From positions 1 to 52,327 of the forward strand of contig CAYQBY010000007.1 of NCBI GenBank assembly GCA_964415865.1: DNA of 52,327 bases, given 5' to 3'. Position numbers and translations under genes: made by a program. This document shows, in pieces, positions 5,487 to 14,758 of the stretch. This DNA comes from Thiopontia sp964415865 (GTDB lineage: Bacteria > Pseudomonadota > Gammaproteobacteria > GCF-002020875). Positions within the stretch are counted from its first letter, which is position 1; each line of letters opens with the position of its first letter. The notes under the pieces are model-generated. The model was not told the DNA's origin, searched no databases, and saw nothing but the letters and a program-made list of their open reading frames with translations.

Positions 5487-7871
5487 ATGAAATTTAGTGA
5501 ATCATGGTTGCGTGAGTGGGTTAATCCAGAGATCTCCACCGAGACTTTGCTGGAGCAGTTGACGATGGCTGGGCTTGAGGTTGATTCAGTAGAGCCGGCA
5601 GCCCCTGCTTTTGAAAATGTTGTTATTGGTGAGGTTATGGAGGTGGAGCTGCACCCTGATGCAGATCGTCTACGTGTTACCAGGGTTGAGGCTGGTGAGG
5701 ATGAGTTGCTTACAATCGTCACCAATGTGGCTGATATTGCGGTGGGTGAGAAGATTGCTGTTGCCAAGATTGGATGTGTTCTGCCTGATGGCATGAAGAT
5801 AAAGCGAGCCAAGCTGCGTGGTGTTGAGTCGTTTGGCATGTTCTGCTCCATGGGAACTCTGGGGCTCCAGGAGGAGAGTGAAGGAGTTGAGCGTTTTCCT
5901 GCAGATACCACAGCAGGAACTAGCGTACGTGATCTGTTGGGGCTTGATGATCAGATCATTGAGGTTGATCTGACCCCTAACCGTGGTGACTGTCTTAGTA
6001 TCTCCGGCGTTGCCCGTGAGGTTGGAGTGATTAATCAGGCGGGGGTGAATGAAGTTGAGTTTGATTCTGTAGCTGTCTCTTCGGAGAAAACTTTCCCAGT
6101 GGTTGTTGAGAATAGTGAGGGGTGTCCCCGTTATTTGGGTAGGGTGGTTGAGGGAGTTAATCCTGCGGCAGAGACGCCTTTGTGGATGCAGGAGCGTCTG
6201 CGGCGTGGCGGGCTTCGTTCCCTGGGACCTCTGGTCGATATTACCAACTATGTGATGCTGGAGATGGGGCAGCCCATGCACGCCTTTGACCTCTCTAGTT
6301 TGCAGGGTGGGGTGGTTGTACGCAGTGCCAGAGCAGGCGAGACAATGACTTTGCTGGATGGCAAGGAGATTGAGCTGAATGAGGATACGCTGCTGATTAC
6401 AGATGACAATGGCCCATTGGCGCTTGCAGGAATTATGGGTGGCGAGCATAGTGGAGTAAGTGATGAGACCACGGATATCTTTTTGGAGTGTGCCTTCTTT
6501 GCACCACTTGCTGTTGCTGGCAAGGCGAGAAGCTATGGATTGCATACGGACTCATCGCACCGTTTTGAGCGAGGAGTGGATGCACAGTTGCAGCAGCGTG
6601 CCATGGAGCGAGCAACTCAGCTGATCGTTGATATTGCTGGCGGTGTGGTTGGTTCGATTCAGGAGGTTGCTGACGAGAGTGCTATCCCCCAGGCAGAGAC
6701 AATTCTGTTGCGCAAGGAGAGATTAGAGCGCACCCTGGGTTTGACTCTGTCCGAGGATGAGGTAACGGAAACTCTGACAGGCTTGGGGCTTGCGGTTGAG
6801 GTTCAGGAGGGGGGCTGGAAGACAGTTCCACCATCGTGGCGATTTGATCTGGCAATTGAGGCAGACCTGATTGAGGAGGTCGGTAGAATCTACGGATATG
6901 ATCAGCTGCCGAGTACCCACCCTGAACTGAGCGCAGAGATTAGAAAGGATCCAGAGTCTAAAGTTGCCTTGCGCAAGATCAGGCAGACCTTGGTTGAGCA
7001 CGGCTACCATGAGGTTATTACCTATAGCTTTGTAGATCCGCAGATGCAAAAACTGTTGGATCCAGAGTGTGAGGCACTGGCATTGGCTAACCCTATTTCG
7101 AATGATCTATCAGTTATGCGAACTACACTGTGGCCTGGGCTGTTGCAGAGTCTTGGTTTTAATACCAAGCGTCAACAGAGTCAGGTACGGATGTTTGAGA
7201 CAGGGCTCAGTTTTGTACCATCTGATAGTGGTCTTCAGCAAAAGCGCAAGATTGCAGGGTTGATTTATGGTGAGTCATCCCCGGAGCAGTGGGGGAGCAG
7301 TGGTGAGGCAGTTGATTTCTTCGATATGAAGGGAGACCTGGCGCCGTTGCTATCCCCTCTTGATAGTGCTGAACACCCATTACGATTTGTGGTTGATCAG
7401 CATGCTGTTCTGCACCCTGGAAAAAGTGCCAAGGTGATGGTAGGTGCTCAGGCTCTTGGCTGGATGGGAGCAATTCATCCTGGAGTGGCCGCTGAGCTCT
7501 CATTGCCAAAGAATATATATCTGTTTGAGTTTGATCTGGAGCCTCTACAGAAGGGTAATATTCCACGTTTTGAGCCTCTCTCCAAGTTCCCCATGATTCG
7601 CAGGGATATTGCATTGCTGGTTGATCAGGAGGTCTCTGCACAAGCCTTGATGGATACGGTGACTGCATCAGTGTCTGGAGAGTTGCTGCGTGATCTACGT
7701 CTTTTTGATCTCTATCAGGGAGGTAATCTGGAGTCTGGACAGAAGAGCCTGGCTCTTGGAATTTTTCTTCAGCACAGTGATAAGACATTGACTGATGAGG
7801 ATGTGGAAGGGGTTATAAGCACGGTTGTAGAGAGGTTGGAATCCTTTCATGGAGCAAAATTAAGAGATTAA
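5487..7871 (+). CDS. pheT: Phenylalanyl-tRNA synthetase beta subunit
   Basis: A 794-residue partner of PheS, close to the E. coli length of 795. Domain order is standard: N-terminal segment (MKFSESWLREWVNP), OB-fold tRNA-binding domain (about 40-150), B3/B4 editing domain (about 200-400; TNYVMLEMGQPMHAFD), B5 (about 400-470), catalytic-like core (EEVGRIYGYDQLP) and C-terminal FDX-ACB domain (about 700-794; FPMIRRDIALLVD). It follows pheS by 28 bp with a weak ribosome site, suggesting coupled expression. Confidence 0.97.
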   Translation: MKFSESWLREWVNPEISTETLLEQLTMAGLEVDSVEPAAPAFENVVIGEVMEVELHPDADRLRVTRVEAGEDELLTIVTNVADIAVGEKIAVAKIGCVLPDGMKIKRAKLRGVESFGMFCSMGTLGLQEESEGVERFPADTTAGTSVRDLLGLDDQIIEVDLTPNRGDCLSISGVAREVGVINQAGVNEVEFDSVAVSSEKTFPVVVENSEGCPRYLGRVVEGVNPAAETPLWMQERLRRGGLRSLGPLVDITNYVMLEMGQPMHAFDLSSLQGGVVVRSARAGETMTLLDGKEIELNEDTLLITDDNGPLALAGIMGGEHSGVSDETTDIFLECAFFAPLAVAGKARSYGLHTDSSHRFERGVDAQLQQRAMERATQLIVDIAGGVVGSIQEVADESAIPQAETILLRKERLERTLGLTLSEDEVTETLTGLGLAVEVQEGGWKTVPPSWRFDLAIEADLIEEVGRIYGYDQLPSTHPELSAEIRKDPESKVALRKIRQTLVEHGYHEVITYSFVDPQMQKLLDPECEALALANPISNDLSVMRTTLWPGLLQSLGFNTKRQQSQVRMFETGLSFVPSDSGLQQKRKIAGLIYGESSPEQWGSSGEAVDFFDMKGDLAPLLSPLDSAEHPLRFVVDQHAVLHPGKSAKVMVGAQALGWMGAIHPGVAAELSLPKNIYLFEFDLEPLQKGNIPRFEPLSKFPMIRRDIALLVDQEVSAQALMDTVTASVSGELLRDLRLFDLYQGGNLESGQKSLALGIFLQHSDKTLTDEDVEGVISTVVERLESFHGAKLRD

Positions 7872-7956
7872 TTGCGTATTTTTGTTGCCGAAAGGTTTTA
7901 AATTTTATATTGTTACGGCAATTAGTAGAACCATATTAAATGAGGAAAGTGGCAGA

Positions 7957-8259
7957 ATGACTCTAACAAAAGCATCTCTTTGTGAGGCACTGAATGATGA
8001 CCTTGGACTGAACAAGCGTGAGTCCAAGGAGATGATTGAGCAGTTCTACGAGGAGATCCGTTCTGCACTGGAGGGTGGCGAGAACGTCAAGCTGTCAGGT
8101 TTTGGAAATTTTGATCTGCGTGACAAGTCTCCTCGTCCTGGCCGTAACCCGAAGACGGGAGAAGAGATCCCCATTACTGCGCGGCGTGTGGTGACATTCA
8201 AGGCTGGTCTCAAGCTTAAAGATAGTGTCGGTGGCTATAGTCGCTCGGTTCTCTCTTAA
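7957..8259 (+). CDS. ihfA: Integration host factor alpha subunit
   Basis: A 100-residue HU/IHF-fold protein that bends DNA as a heterodimer with IHF-beta and serves transcription, replication and recombination. It begins MTLTKASLCEALND and has the beta-arm signature GRNPKTGEEIPI with the intercalating Pro region, then ARRVVTFKAG. The ATG at 7957 follows AGGAAAG by 7 bases; an upstream in-frame TTG (7882) would add 25 non-family residues. Its place after pheT matches E. coli. Confidence 0.96.
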   Translation: MTLTKASLCEALNDDLGLNKRESKEMIEQFYEEIRSALEGGENVKLSGFGNFDLRDKSPRPGRNPKTGEEIPITARRVVTFKAGLKLKDSVGGYSRSVLS

Positions 8260-8286
8260 GCGTCTGCCCAGACTGCTTGCAAGACT

Positions 8287-8649
8287 ATGAGCCACGATCC
8301 GGAGTCTACCGAGGTAAAGGTTAGTGAGCTCCCTCCGATACCATCCAAACGTTATTTCACGATCGGAGAGGTCTCTACACTCTGCGTAGTAAAACCTCAC
8401 GTGTTGCGTTACTGGGAACAGGAGTTTGCCCAATTAAAACCTGTTACCAGAAGAGGAAACAGACGCTACTATCAGCAACATGACATCAAATTGATTCGAA
8501 AAATTCGTGGTCTTCTCTATGAGGAGGGGTTCACGATTAGTGGTGCGCGCCACAGACTGGGAAAGAAAGGACAGGGTGTCAGTGCGAAGGCAGATATCTC
8601 TGAGGTACGTAGAGAGCTAGAAACTCTTCTGAAGACTATATCAAAATAA
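8287..8649 (+). CDS. MerR family transcriptional regulator
   Basis: A 120-residue protein with a MerR winged helix-turn-helix at about 21-90 (KRYFTIGEVSTLCVVKPHVLRYWEQEF, RRGNRRYYQQHDI). Its short C-terminal helix has no cysteines, so it is unlikely to be a mercury-type metal sensor. It starts 27 bp after ihfA, a neighbourhood common in gammaproteobacteria. The ligand is unknown. It converges on the HIT gene, and a 6-bp hairpin (8651-8666) spans the junction. Confidence 0.88.
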   Translation: MSHDPESTEVKVSELPPIPSKRYFTIGEVSTLCVVKPHVLRYWEQEFAQLKPVTRRGNRRYYQQHDIKLIRKIRGLLYEEGFTISGARHRLGKKGQGVSAKADISEVRRELETLLKTISK

Positions 8650-8654
8650 CCTTA

Positions 8655-9062
8655 CTATTCAGTAAGTTCCATACTGTTTTTAATTAATTTTATAGTATTT
8701 TCCAGCTCCTCGGCGGGGTATGGAACTGCAGGGCTATGTCCCCAAACAGGAGCTGGCCATGCGGGATCATCACTGTTTCTGGCGATATGGTGGAGATGAA
8801 GCTGAGGAACAATATTGCCCAGTGCCCCAAGATTAAGTTTATCGGGATTGAACAGTTCCACCATTACCTGTTGTATCAGACAAGATTCATGCAGTAATAG
8901 CTGTCTATCTTGCTCAGGCAACTGGTAGATCTCCTCTACCTTGTCTACATCTGGTACCAGGATAATCCATGGGTATCGAGAATCATCCATCAGCAGACAA
9001 TGGCTTAGCGCAAGTTTCCCCAGATAATGGGTGTCTGCTATTAGTTGGGGGTGAATGTTCAT
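8655..9062 (-). CDS. HIT domain protein
   Basis: A 135-residue histidine-triad family protein, probably a nucleotide-binding hydrolase or transferase. The triad segment is QLHLHHIARNSDDPAWPAPVWG near residues 90-110, preceded by the LDD-type N region with WIILVPDV. The arrangement departs from classical HINT proteins (HxHxH) and matches a proteobacterial subgroup whose substrate is not known to me. It is divergent from the MscS gene. Confidence 0.82.
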   Translation of the reverse strand: MNIHPQLIADTHYLGKLALSHCLLMDDSRYPWIILVPDVDKVEEIYQLPEQDRQLLLHESCLIQQVMVELFNPDKLNLGALGNIVPQLHLHHIARNSDDPAWPAPVWGHSPAVPYPAEELENTIKLIKNSMELTE

Positions 9063-9117
9063 GAGGGGTATACTACCGAAAAACCTGGGTAACAGTTATA
9101 TACGTTAGGGGGAGAGA

Positions 9118-10419
9118 TTGGAACAACTACAATTACCAGCACTGGATGAGTTTCTTGTTCACCTGCAGCCTGCACTGCTGATAAGTGAATTGGTAATGCT
9201 GGCACTAGCGGCAGTGCTTGCGCTCTGGACCCAGAAGAATATTGCCAACTATTTCAAGCTTGCTGCAGATGGAGAGCACGCCTCTCTGAGGCGTTTTACC
9301 CACCACTCTCTACAACGGATCATCTTCCCGCTCAGTATGATGTTTGTGGTGCTGATTGGAAGGGTGTTGGTGGAGCGTATATTTCTCTCTGCAATATTGC
9401 TTGATGTGGCGGTCCCACTGCTGTTCTCTCTGGCTCTTATCAGGCTTACGGTCTATCTGTTGAGAAGAGCCTTCAGGCCAGGACCCCTGGTCAAGGCGTG
9501 GGAACATCTGATCAGCACATCCATTTGGATAATTGTTGCACTACATCTGTTGGGATGGCTCCCTGAGGTGGTACGTGCAATGGATGTGGTTGGCGTCACT
9601 GTTGGTGACATCCGTATTTCCCTCAGGACCGTGGTCAAGCTGTTTGTGGTGGTGGGGGCTCTATTGGCATTGGCGGCGTGGATCTCGCGGATGATAGAGA
9701 ACACCCTGCGTCACTCAAGACATTTAACCGCAGCAGCCAAGGTGGGGATTGGTAAGAGCAGCAAGTTTGCACTCTATATTCTTGCAGTATTGATTGCACT
9801 CAACTCGGTTGGTATTGACCTGACTGCACTTGCAGTTTTTGGTGGTGCTCTCGGTGTAGGGCTGGGGTTTGGTCTACAGCGTATTGCCAGTAACTTTATA
9901 TCTGGCTTTATCCTTATCTTCGATCGCTCAATTAGGCCCGGTGATGTGATCAGTATAAATGATAAATTTGGTTGGGTTCAGGAGCTACGAGCCCGCTATG
10001 TAGTGGTGCGTGATCGTGACGGGGTAGAAACACTGGTACCAAATGAGAATCTGATTACTACAGAGGTTATCAACTGGAGTTACAGTGATCACCAGGTTCG
10101 CCTTAAGTTGCCTGTACAGATTAGTTACGAGGATGATCCGGAGCAGGCAATGGAGATTCTCGTTAATGCAGCAACGTCATGCACAAGGGCACTTGATGAT
10201 CCCAAGCCTGTAGCACGCCTGATGGAGTTTGGAGATAACGGTATTGAACTTGAGTTGCGGGTTTGGATTATGGATCCAAACAATGGGGTTGGTAGTGTCC
10301 GCTCCGATATTAACCTGGTTATCTGGAGAGAGTTTCAGAAAGCCGGTATCACTATTCCTTACCCACAGAGGGATGTTCGCCTTGTCAATGGAGACAATCT
10401 AACACCTGCAGATGGGTAA
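9118..10419 (+). CDS. MscS-family mechanosensitive ion channel
   Basis: A 433-residue inner membrane channel. The TTG start at 9118 is supported by GGGGGAGAGA just before it and the absence of a nearby ATG. Several membrane segments (about 20-40, 65-85, 95-115, 130-150, 165-190, 215-235) precede the Gly/Ala-rich pore helix and conserved stretch GVGLGFGLQRIASNFISG, then DRSIRPGDVI and the cytoplasmic beta domain (LVPNENLITTEVINWS). Such channels release solutes on hypo-osmotic shock. The last 8 bases overlap the next gene. Confidence 0.93.
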   Translation: MEQLQLPALDEFLVHLQPALLISELVMLALAAVLALWTQKNIANYFKLAADGEHASLRRFTHHSLQRIIFPLSMMFVVLIGRVLVERIFLSAILLDVAVPLLFSLALIRLTVYLLRRAFRPGPLVKAWEHLISTSIWIIVALHLLGWLPEVVRAMDVVGVTVGDIRISLRTVVKLFVVVGALLALAAWISRMIENTLRHSRHLTAAAKVGIGKSSKFALYILAVLIALNSVGIDLTALAVFGGALGVGLGFGLQRIASNFISGFILIFDRSIRPGDVISINDKFGWVQELRARYVVVRDRDGVETLVPNENLITTEVINWSYSDHQVRLKLPVQISYEDDPEQAMEILVNAATSCTRALDDPKPVARLMEFGDNGIELELRVWIMDPNNGVGSVRSDINLVIWREFQKAGITIPYPQRDVRLVNGDNLTPADG

Positions 10420-12217
10420 ATTAACCCCATACCTGTGGGTGCTATTTCTAAATGCTTTTGTTGATCTTGGACACAAGATTACAATCCAGAACAGTGTGTT
10501 CAAGGTCTATGATGGGGAGCTGCAGATTGTCCTCACGGCACTGGTTAATGCGCTGATTCTGATCCCTTTCATTCTGCTGGTAACTCCAGCAGGCCTACTC
10601 TCTGATCGACTTCCAAAAATAGAGGTGATGCGGAGATCTGCCGGGGCTGCTGTGGTCATCACCCTGTTGATTACCCTAAGCTACTATCAAGGGTGGTTCG
10701 AAGCTGCATTTTTCATGACCCTGTTGCTGGCTATCCAGAGCGCACTCTTCTCACCAGCTAAATATGGTTATATAAGAGAGCATGTTGGGGTGAAGGGATT
10801 GACTGGAGCCAATGGGCTGGTGCAGGCAGTTACCATTGTTGCGATTCTTCTCGGCATGTTCTTCTTCTCTTTTCTGTTTGAGTTAATGATCGCCAGAGAT
10901 TTGCCTGTGGGTGATGCAGCACATCTACAGAGTGTTGCACCACTAGGGTGGTTACTTGTATTTTTTTCCCTGATTGAGTGGAGGATTGCTGGATATCTGC
11001 CGGAGGGTGAGCACAAGAAGGAGATGAATATTCATTCTGGACATACATTGCAGCTGATTCGAGAGCAGCCTGTGATTTGGTACGCTATTCTGGGTCTCTC
11101 TCTGTTCTGGGGGATATCACAGGTTGCTATTGCAGCGTTTCCTGCCTTTGCAAAAGAGACACTTCAGGTAACTAATACACTGGTAATTCAGGGGGTGTTG
11201 GCATCTGCTGGTGGAGGTATTTTGTTGGGGTCACTGATGGTTACAAGGATGTCCAGGGGATATATAGAGGTGGGGCTGATTCCTGTTGGTGCTGTAGGTG
11301 TTGCCTTGACCTTGAGCTTCATTGCCGGGGCTGCATCCCTCTACACTCTGGTCTCTCTTTTCTTCTTGATGGGGATCTGTGGTGGGTTGTTGATTGTGCC
11401 TCTAAATGCACTTATCCAGTTTCATGCCAAGAGTTCCAGGTTGGGAAGAGTCTTGGCTGGAAATAACTGGGTACAGAATATGGTTATGTTGCTCTTTCTG
11501 GGCATAACAATGAGTGTTGCGTTACTCAGCGTAGAGGTTCCGGTAGATCCTGCTGCCATTTTCTGGAGTATAGCAATGGTTGCATGGGGGGCAATTGCGA
11601 TAGCCTTTATCAGGAGCCCTCGCCTGATGCTTACGGCGGTTATCCGTCTACTTGTTCGTCTACTGTTTCGGCGTAGGTACAGGATTGAATCTATCGGGCT
11701 GGACCATATTCCATCTCAGGGAGGAGTTATTCTGTTGGGTAACCACATTAGCTGGCTCGACTGGGCTATGCTGCAGATTGTCTCACCACGCCCAATCCGT
11801 TTTCTGATGGAGAACTCCATTTATCAAAAACCGTTACTGAAGTGGTTTCTCGATCTTTTTGGAGTCATACCGATCTCTGCTGAGAGGAGTAGAAAGGCCC
11901 TGGAAGAGGCAAAATGTCGTCTACAGGCTGGTGATCTGGTATGCCTTTTTCCAGAGGGGGCGATTAGCCGTGATGGATGTTTGGGGAGGTTTCGGCGTGG
12001 TTTTGAGGTGATTGTTGCCGGTAGTGGAGCAGTTGTTGTGCCTTTCAGAATAGATGGGTTATGGGGGAGCAGGTTTTCACGTGCAGGTAGAGATGAGCGT
12101 TCTCTGCATGCAACAGGACTACAGCGCAGACTGGTTAAGGTGAGTTTTGGGGAACCACTTCCGGATTCTGTAAAAGCAGACGAATTAAGGCAGATTGTGG
12201 CTGATCTTTTGCCCTAA
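10412..12217 (+). CDS. MFS transporter fused to a PlsC-type acyltransferase
   Basis: A 601-residue membrane protein with two parts. Residues about 1-400 are an LplT-like major facilitator domain with about 12 membrane segments (DLGHKITIQNSVFKVYDG, LSDRLPK loop, SPAKYGYIRE). Residues about 410-601 are a glycerolipid acyltransferase with the NHxxxxD motif (GNHISWLDW) and the FPEG motif (LFPEGAISRDG). In E. coli LplT flips lysophospholipid inward and the separate Aas protein re-acylates it. This fusion would join both steps but lacks the acyl-ACP synthetase domain of Aas. The lysophospholipid-repair role is inferred from the domain pairing. It starts within the end of the MscS gene. Confidence 0.88.
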   Translation: MGKLTPYLWVLFLNAFVDLGHKITIQNSVFKVYDGELQIVLTALVNALILIPFILLVTPAGLLSDRLPKIEVMRRSAGAAVVITLLITLSYYQGWFEAAFFMTLLLAIQSALFSPAKYGYIREHVGVKGLTGANGLVQAVTIVAILLGMFFFSFLFELMIARDLPVGDAAHLQSVAPLGWLLVFFSLIEWRIAGYLPEGEHKKEMNIHSGHTLQLIREQPVIWYAILGLSLFWGISQVAIAAFPAFAKETLQVTNTLVIQGVLASAGGGILLGSLMVTRMSRGYIEVGLIPVGAVGVALTLSFIAGAASLYTLVSLFFLMGICGGLLIVPLNALIQFHAKSSRLGRVLAGNNWVQNMVMLLFLGITMSVALLSVEVPVDPAAIFWSIAMVAWGAIAIAFIRSPRLMLTAVIRLLVRLLFRRRYRIESIGLDHIPSQGGVILLGNHISWLDWAMLQIVSPRPIRFLMENSIYQKPLLKWFLDLFGVIPISAERSRKALEEAKCRLQAGDLVCLFPEGAISRDGCLGRFRRGFEVIVAGSGAVVVPFRIDGLWGSRFSRAGRDERSLHATGLQRRLVKVSFGEPLPDSVKADELRQIVADLLP

Positions 12218-12244
12218 AAAGATTGTTCCAAAGAGCTATTTTAG

Positions 12245-12253
12245 TGCTATTCT
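12245..12253 (+). promoter_or_regulatory. Extended -10 promoter candidate for hupB
   Basis: TGCTATTCT has the TGn extension plus a TATTCT -10 box, 38 bp before the hupB ATG. A weak TTGTTC lies 19 bp further upstream (12223-12228). The element is inside the short gap after the preceding gene, where hupB would need its own promoter. Confidence 0.4.
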
Positions 12254-12290
12254 ATCGCCTCTTTTAATTTATCCAGTGAGGGGAACTAAT

Positions 12291-12566
12291 ATGAACAAAG
12301 GGGAATTGGTTACACTGCTATCGGCCAAAACTGGAGTATCCAAGAAGGATTCAAAGGATGTTCTGGATGCATTGGTAGATGTTGTCGGTGACAGTTTGCA
12401 GAGTGGAAACAATGTACAGATTGCCGGATTTGGTACATTCAAGGTAACAAACCGTGCTGCCAGAATGGGTAGAAATCCAAAGACTGGTGAGGCGCTACAG
12501 ATCAAGGCATCCCGTTCTCCATCCTTTAAGGCCGGTAAGGGTCTCAAGGATAAGGTAAACGGGTAG
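12291..12566 (+). CDS. hupB: DNA-binding protein HU
   Basis: A 91-residue nucleoid protein of typical HU length that binds and bends DNA without strong sequence preference. It begins MNKGELVTLLSAKTGVSKKD and has GFGTFKVTNRAARMGRNP followed by KTGEALQI, the beta-arm signature. GAGGGG precedes the ATG. A longer in-frame reading from 12195 overlaps the previous gene and has no family support. A strong terminator follows. Confidence 0.96.
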   Translation: MNKGELVTLLSAKTGVSKKDSKDVLDALVDVVGDSLQSGNNVQIAGFGTFKVTNRAARMGRNPKTGEALQIKASRSPSFKAGKGLKDKVNG

Positions 12567-12604
12567 ACAACCTAACCAGCACAGGCTGGTAGTTGTAAAC
12601 AGTG

Positions 12605-12634
12605 AAAGCGGCATCATCATGGTGCCGCTTTTTT
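12605..12634 (+). terminator. Intrinsic terminator between convergent hupB and proS
   Basis: A 9-bp perfect stem AAAGCGGCA (12605-12613) / TGCCGCTTT (12623-12631) is followed by T residues on the plus strand. It overlaps the end of proS and could also slow transcription from that side, though the minus-strand T run is short. Confidence 0.85.
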
Positions 12635-14336
12635 ATTGCTTGGCAAAGAATGAGACCACATTATCCAGGGGGATCTCCTGGCTCTCCTGATCATTGCGTC
12701 CCTTGTACTCAATAATTCCCTGATCCAGTCCACGGTCTCCCAACACCAGACGGTGGGGGATTCCAATTAGTTCCATGTCGGCGAACATTATTCCAGCCCG
12801 CTCCTTGCGGTCATCCAGTAGCACCTCAATACCCGCATCCAGTAGATCTTGATAGATTTTTTCAACAGCCTCACGCAGGCGATGTGACTTATGCATATTC
12901 ATGGGCAGCAGGGCAACGGAGAATGGTGCTATGGCCTCTGGCCAGATAATTCCACGGTCATCATGGTTCTGCTCAATAGCCGCTGCAACCACACGGGTAA
13001 CGCCAATGCCGTAACATCCCATGGTCATGGCACGGGCCTTGCCACCCTCATCCAGCACATTGGCTTTCATCGCCTCACTGTATTTTGTTCCGAGCTGGAA
13101 GATGTGTCCAACCTCAATCCCCCGGGCAATACGTATGGTTCCATTGCCATCAGGGCTGGGGTCTCCATCAACCACATTTCTCAGGTCTGCAATCGTGGTT
13201 GGATTCGGAAGATCTCTCTCCCAGTTTACTCCGGTGAGGTGATAGCCATCATCATTCGCGCCACAGACGAAATCTGCAAGCAGAGCAGCTGATCGATCCA
13301 CAATCATCGGTATTTCCAGCCCTACAGGTCCCAGAGAGCCGGCACTTGCTCCGGTTACCGAGCGAATATCATCATGTTCAATAAACTGCAGTGGCGCTTC
13401 TACACTATCCAGCTTTTCTACCTTGAGCTCATTTATCTCATGATCTCCTCGTAACACCAGGGCGATAACAGAGTCATCCTCTCCCCGCACCAGAAGTGTT
13501 TTGATTGTCTGTTCAGAGGTTACTCCAAGAGTCTTGCAAACCTCCTCAATGGTTTTACTCTCCGGGGTTGCAACCTTGTTCAGCTCTGCAGAAGGCTCGT
13601 TGCGTTTGGTAAATGGTGCAATAGCCTCAGCCAGCTCTACATTGGCAGCAAACTCACCTTGATCAGAAAAGGCGATGGCATCCTCACCAGAATCGGCCAG
13701 TACATGAAATTCGTGGGAAGCGCTTCCTCCAATGGAGCCTGTATCTGCATCAACTGGACGGAAGTGAAGCCCCATGCGTTCAAATATTCTGGAGTAGGTG
13801 TCATACATTATCTGATAAGTCTCCTCCAGAGAGTCTTGATCGATATGGAAGGAGTACGCATCCTTCATGATGAATTCGCGAGAGCGCATGATACCGAAAC
13901 GGGGACGGATCTCGTCACGGAACTTGGTCTGGATCTGATAGAGATTTAATGGCAATTGTTTGTAGCTGCGGATCTCCTTACGAGCAATCTCGGTAATAAC
14001 CTCCTCATGGGTTGGTCCGAGCAGAAAATCTCTCTGGTGTCGATCCTGAATTCGTAGCAGTTCTGGACCGTACTGTTCCCAGCGCCCAGACTCCTCCCAC
14101 AGTTCAGCAGGTTGTACCACTGGCATGAGCAACTCTTGCGCTCCAGAGCGATTCATCTCCTCACGGATAATATTTTCAACCTTTCTGAGGATTCGAAGCC
14201 CTGTAGGGAGCCAGGAGTAGAGCCCGGATGCGAGCTTGCGAACCATTCCTGAACGAATCATCAGCTGGTGGCTGATGATTTCTGCCTCGGCAGGGGTCTC
14301 CTTAACGGTGGAGAGAAGAAATTGAGATGTACGCAT
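12633..14336 (-). CDS. proS: Prolyl-tRNA synthetase
   Basis: A 567-residue bacterial-type class II enzyme (E. coli 572). The catalytic core carries MIRSGMVRKLASGLYSWLP, motif 2 (FRDEIRPRFGIMRSREF) and motif 3 (GCYGIGVTRVVAAAIEQ). An editing insertion domain (about 225-400) lies between motifs 2 and 3, followed by the anticodon-binding domain. The ATG at 14336 follows AAGGA by 8 bases and matches homologue starts; the longer frame adds 13 unrelated residues. It begins only 11 bp after the MIF-family gene on the same strand. Confidence 0.97.
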   Translation of the reverse strand: MRTSQFLLSTVKETPAEAEIISHQLMIRSGMVRKLASGLYSWLPTGLRILRKVENIIREEMNRSGAQELLMPVVQPAELWEESGRWEQYGPELLRIQDRHQRDFLLGPTHEEVITEIARKEIRSYKQLPLNLYQIQTKFRDEIRPRFGIMRSREFIMKDAYSFHIDQDSLEETYQIMYDTYSRIFERMGLHFRPVDADTGSIGGSASHEFHVLADSGEDAIAFSDQGEFAANVELAEAIAPFTKRNEPSAELNKVATPESKTIEEVCKTLGVTSEQTIKTLLVRGEDDSVIALVLRGDHEINELKVEKLDSVEAPLQFIEHDDIRSVTGASAGSLGPVGLEIPMIVDRSAALLADFVCGANDDGYHLTGVNWERDLPNPTTIADLRNVVDGDPSPDGNGTIRIARGIEVGHIFQLGTKYSEAMKANVLDEGGKARAMTMGCYGIGVTRVVAAAIEQNHDDRGIIWPEAIAPFSVALLPMNMHKSHRLREAVEKIYQDLLDAGIEVLLDDRKERAGIMFADMELIGIPHRLVLGDRGLDQGIIEYKGRNDQESQEIPLDNVVSFFAKQ

Positions 14337-14347
14337 GACTAAAGTCC

Positions 14348-14692
14348 TTAAAAAGTTCCACCATTCCAGCCCCACATATGTCGTTCGGGCGCGGAAAATT
14401 CTATATATATACGATTACTGTGAATACCTGTTTTTGCACCAAGCAGTTTTGTAACTGCCTCTGAAAAGACGGAGGTGGAGGATTCCGGTAGTCCCAGGCT
14501 TTTGAATTCAAGATAGGCGCATGGATCAGTAGTGCCACCAAACATCAGATGGGCTCCAGTACGGATGGATATCATCACATATCCCTCTGGCTTTTGAAGC
14601 AGGTCAGCAAGCAATTTGGAGCTCTCTGCCATCACGCCCTCTTTTTCATTCTGGTCGAGTGCTACATTGGTCTCGATATTAAGGTATGGCAT
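14348..14692 (-). CDS. MIF / phenylpyruvate tautomerase family protein
   Basis: A 114-residue protein matching the macrophage migration inhibitory factor fold from end to end: start MPYLNIETNV with the catalytic Pro2, a Lys at 34 (near MIF Lys33), MFGGTTDPCAYLEF aligned with the MIF segment AFGGSSEPCA, RIYIEF, and an end GWNGGTF like MIF GWNNSTF. Pro2 acts as a base in keto-enol tautomerisation. The human CxxC redox motif is not kept (CAYL). The physiological substrate is unknown. It lies directly upstream of proS, so the two are probably cotranscribed. Confidence 0.9.
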   Translation of the reverse strand: MPYLNIETNVALDQNEKEGVMAESSKLLADLLQKPEGYVMISIRTGAHLMFGGTTDPCAYLEFKSLGLPESSTSVFSEAVTKLLGAKTGIHSNRIYIEFSAPERHMWGWNGGTF

Positions 14693-14758
14693 TTAAATAA
14701 CCTGATGTTCTGTATGGTGAATATGTTTTTAAATTAATAAAAAACGTCTTTTTGATCT

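Noticed and set aside
5670..6545. 291-codon minus-strand frame inside pheT
   Set aside because: Complement shadow of a clearly conserved gene; no recognisable product.
8651..8666. Terminator between the MerR and HIT genes
   Set aside because: The 6-bp stem lacks an adjacent T run on either strand and lies partly within the HIT stop region.
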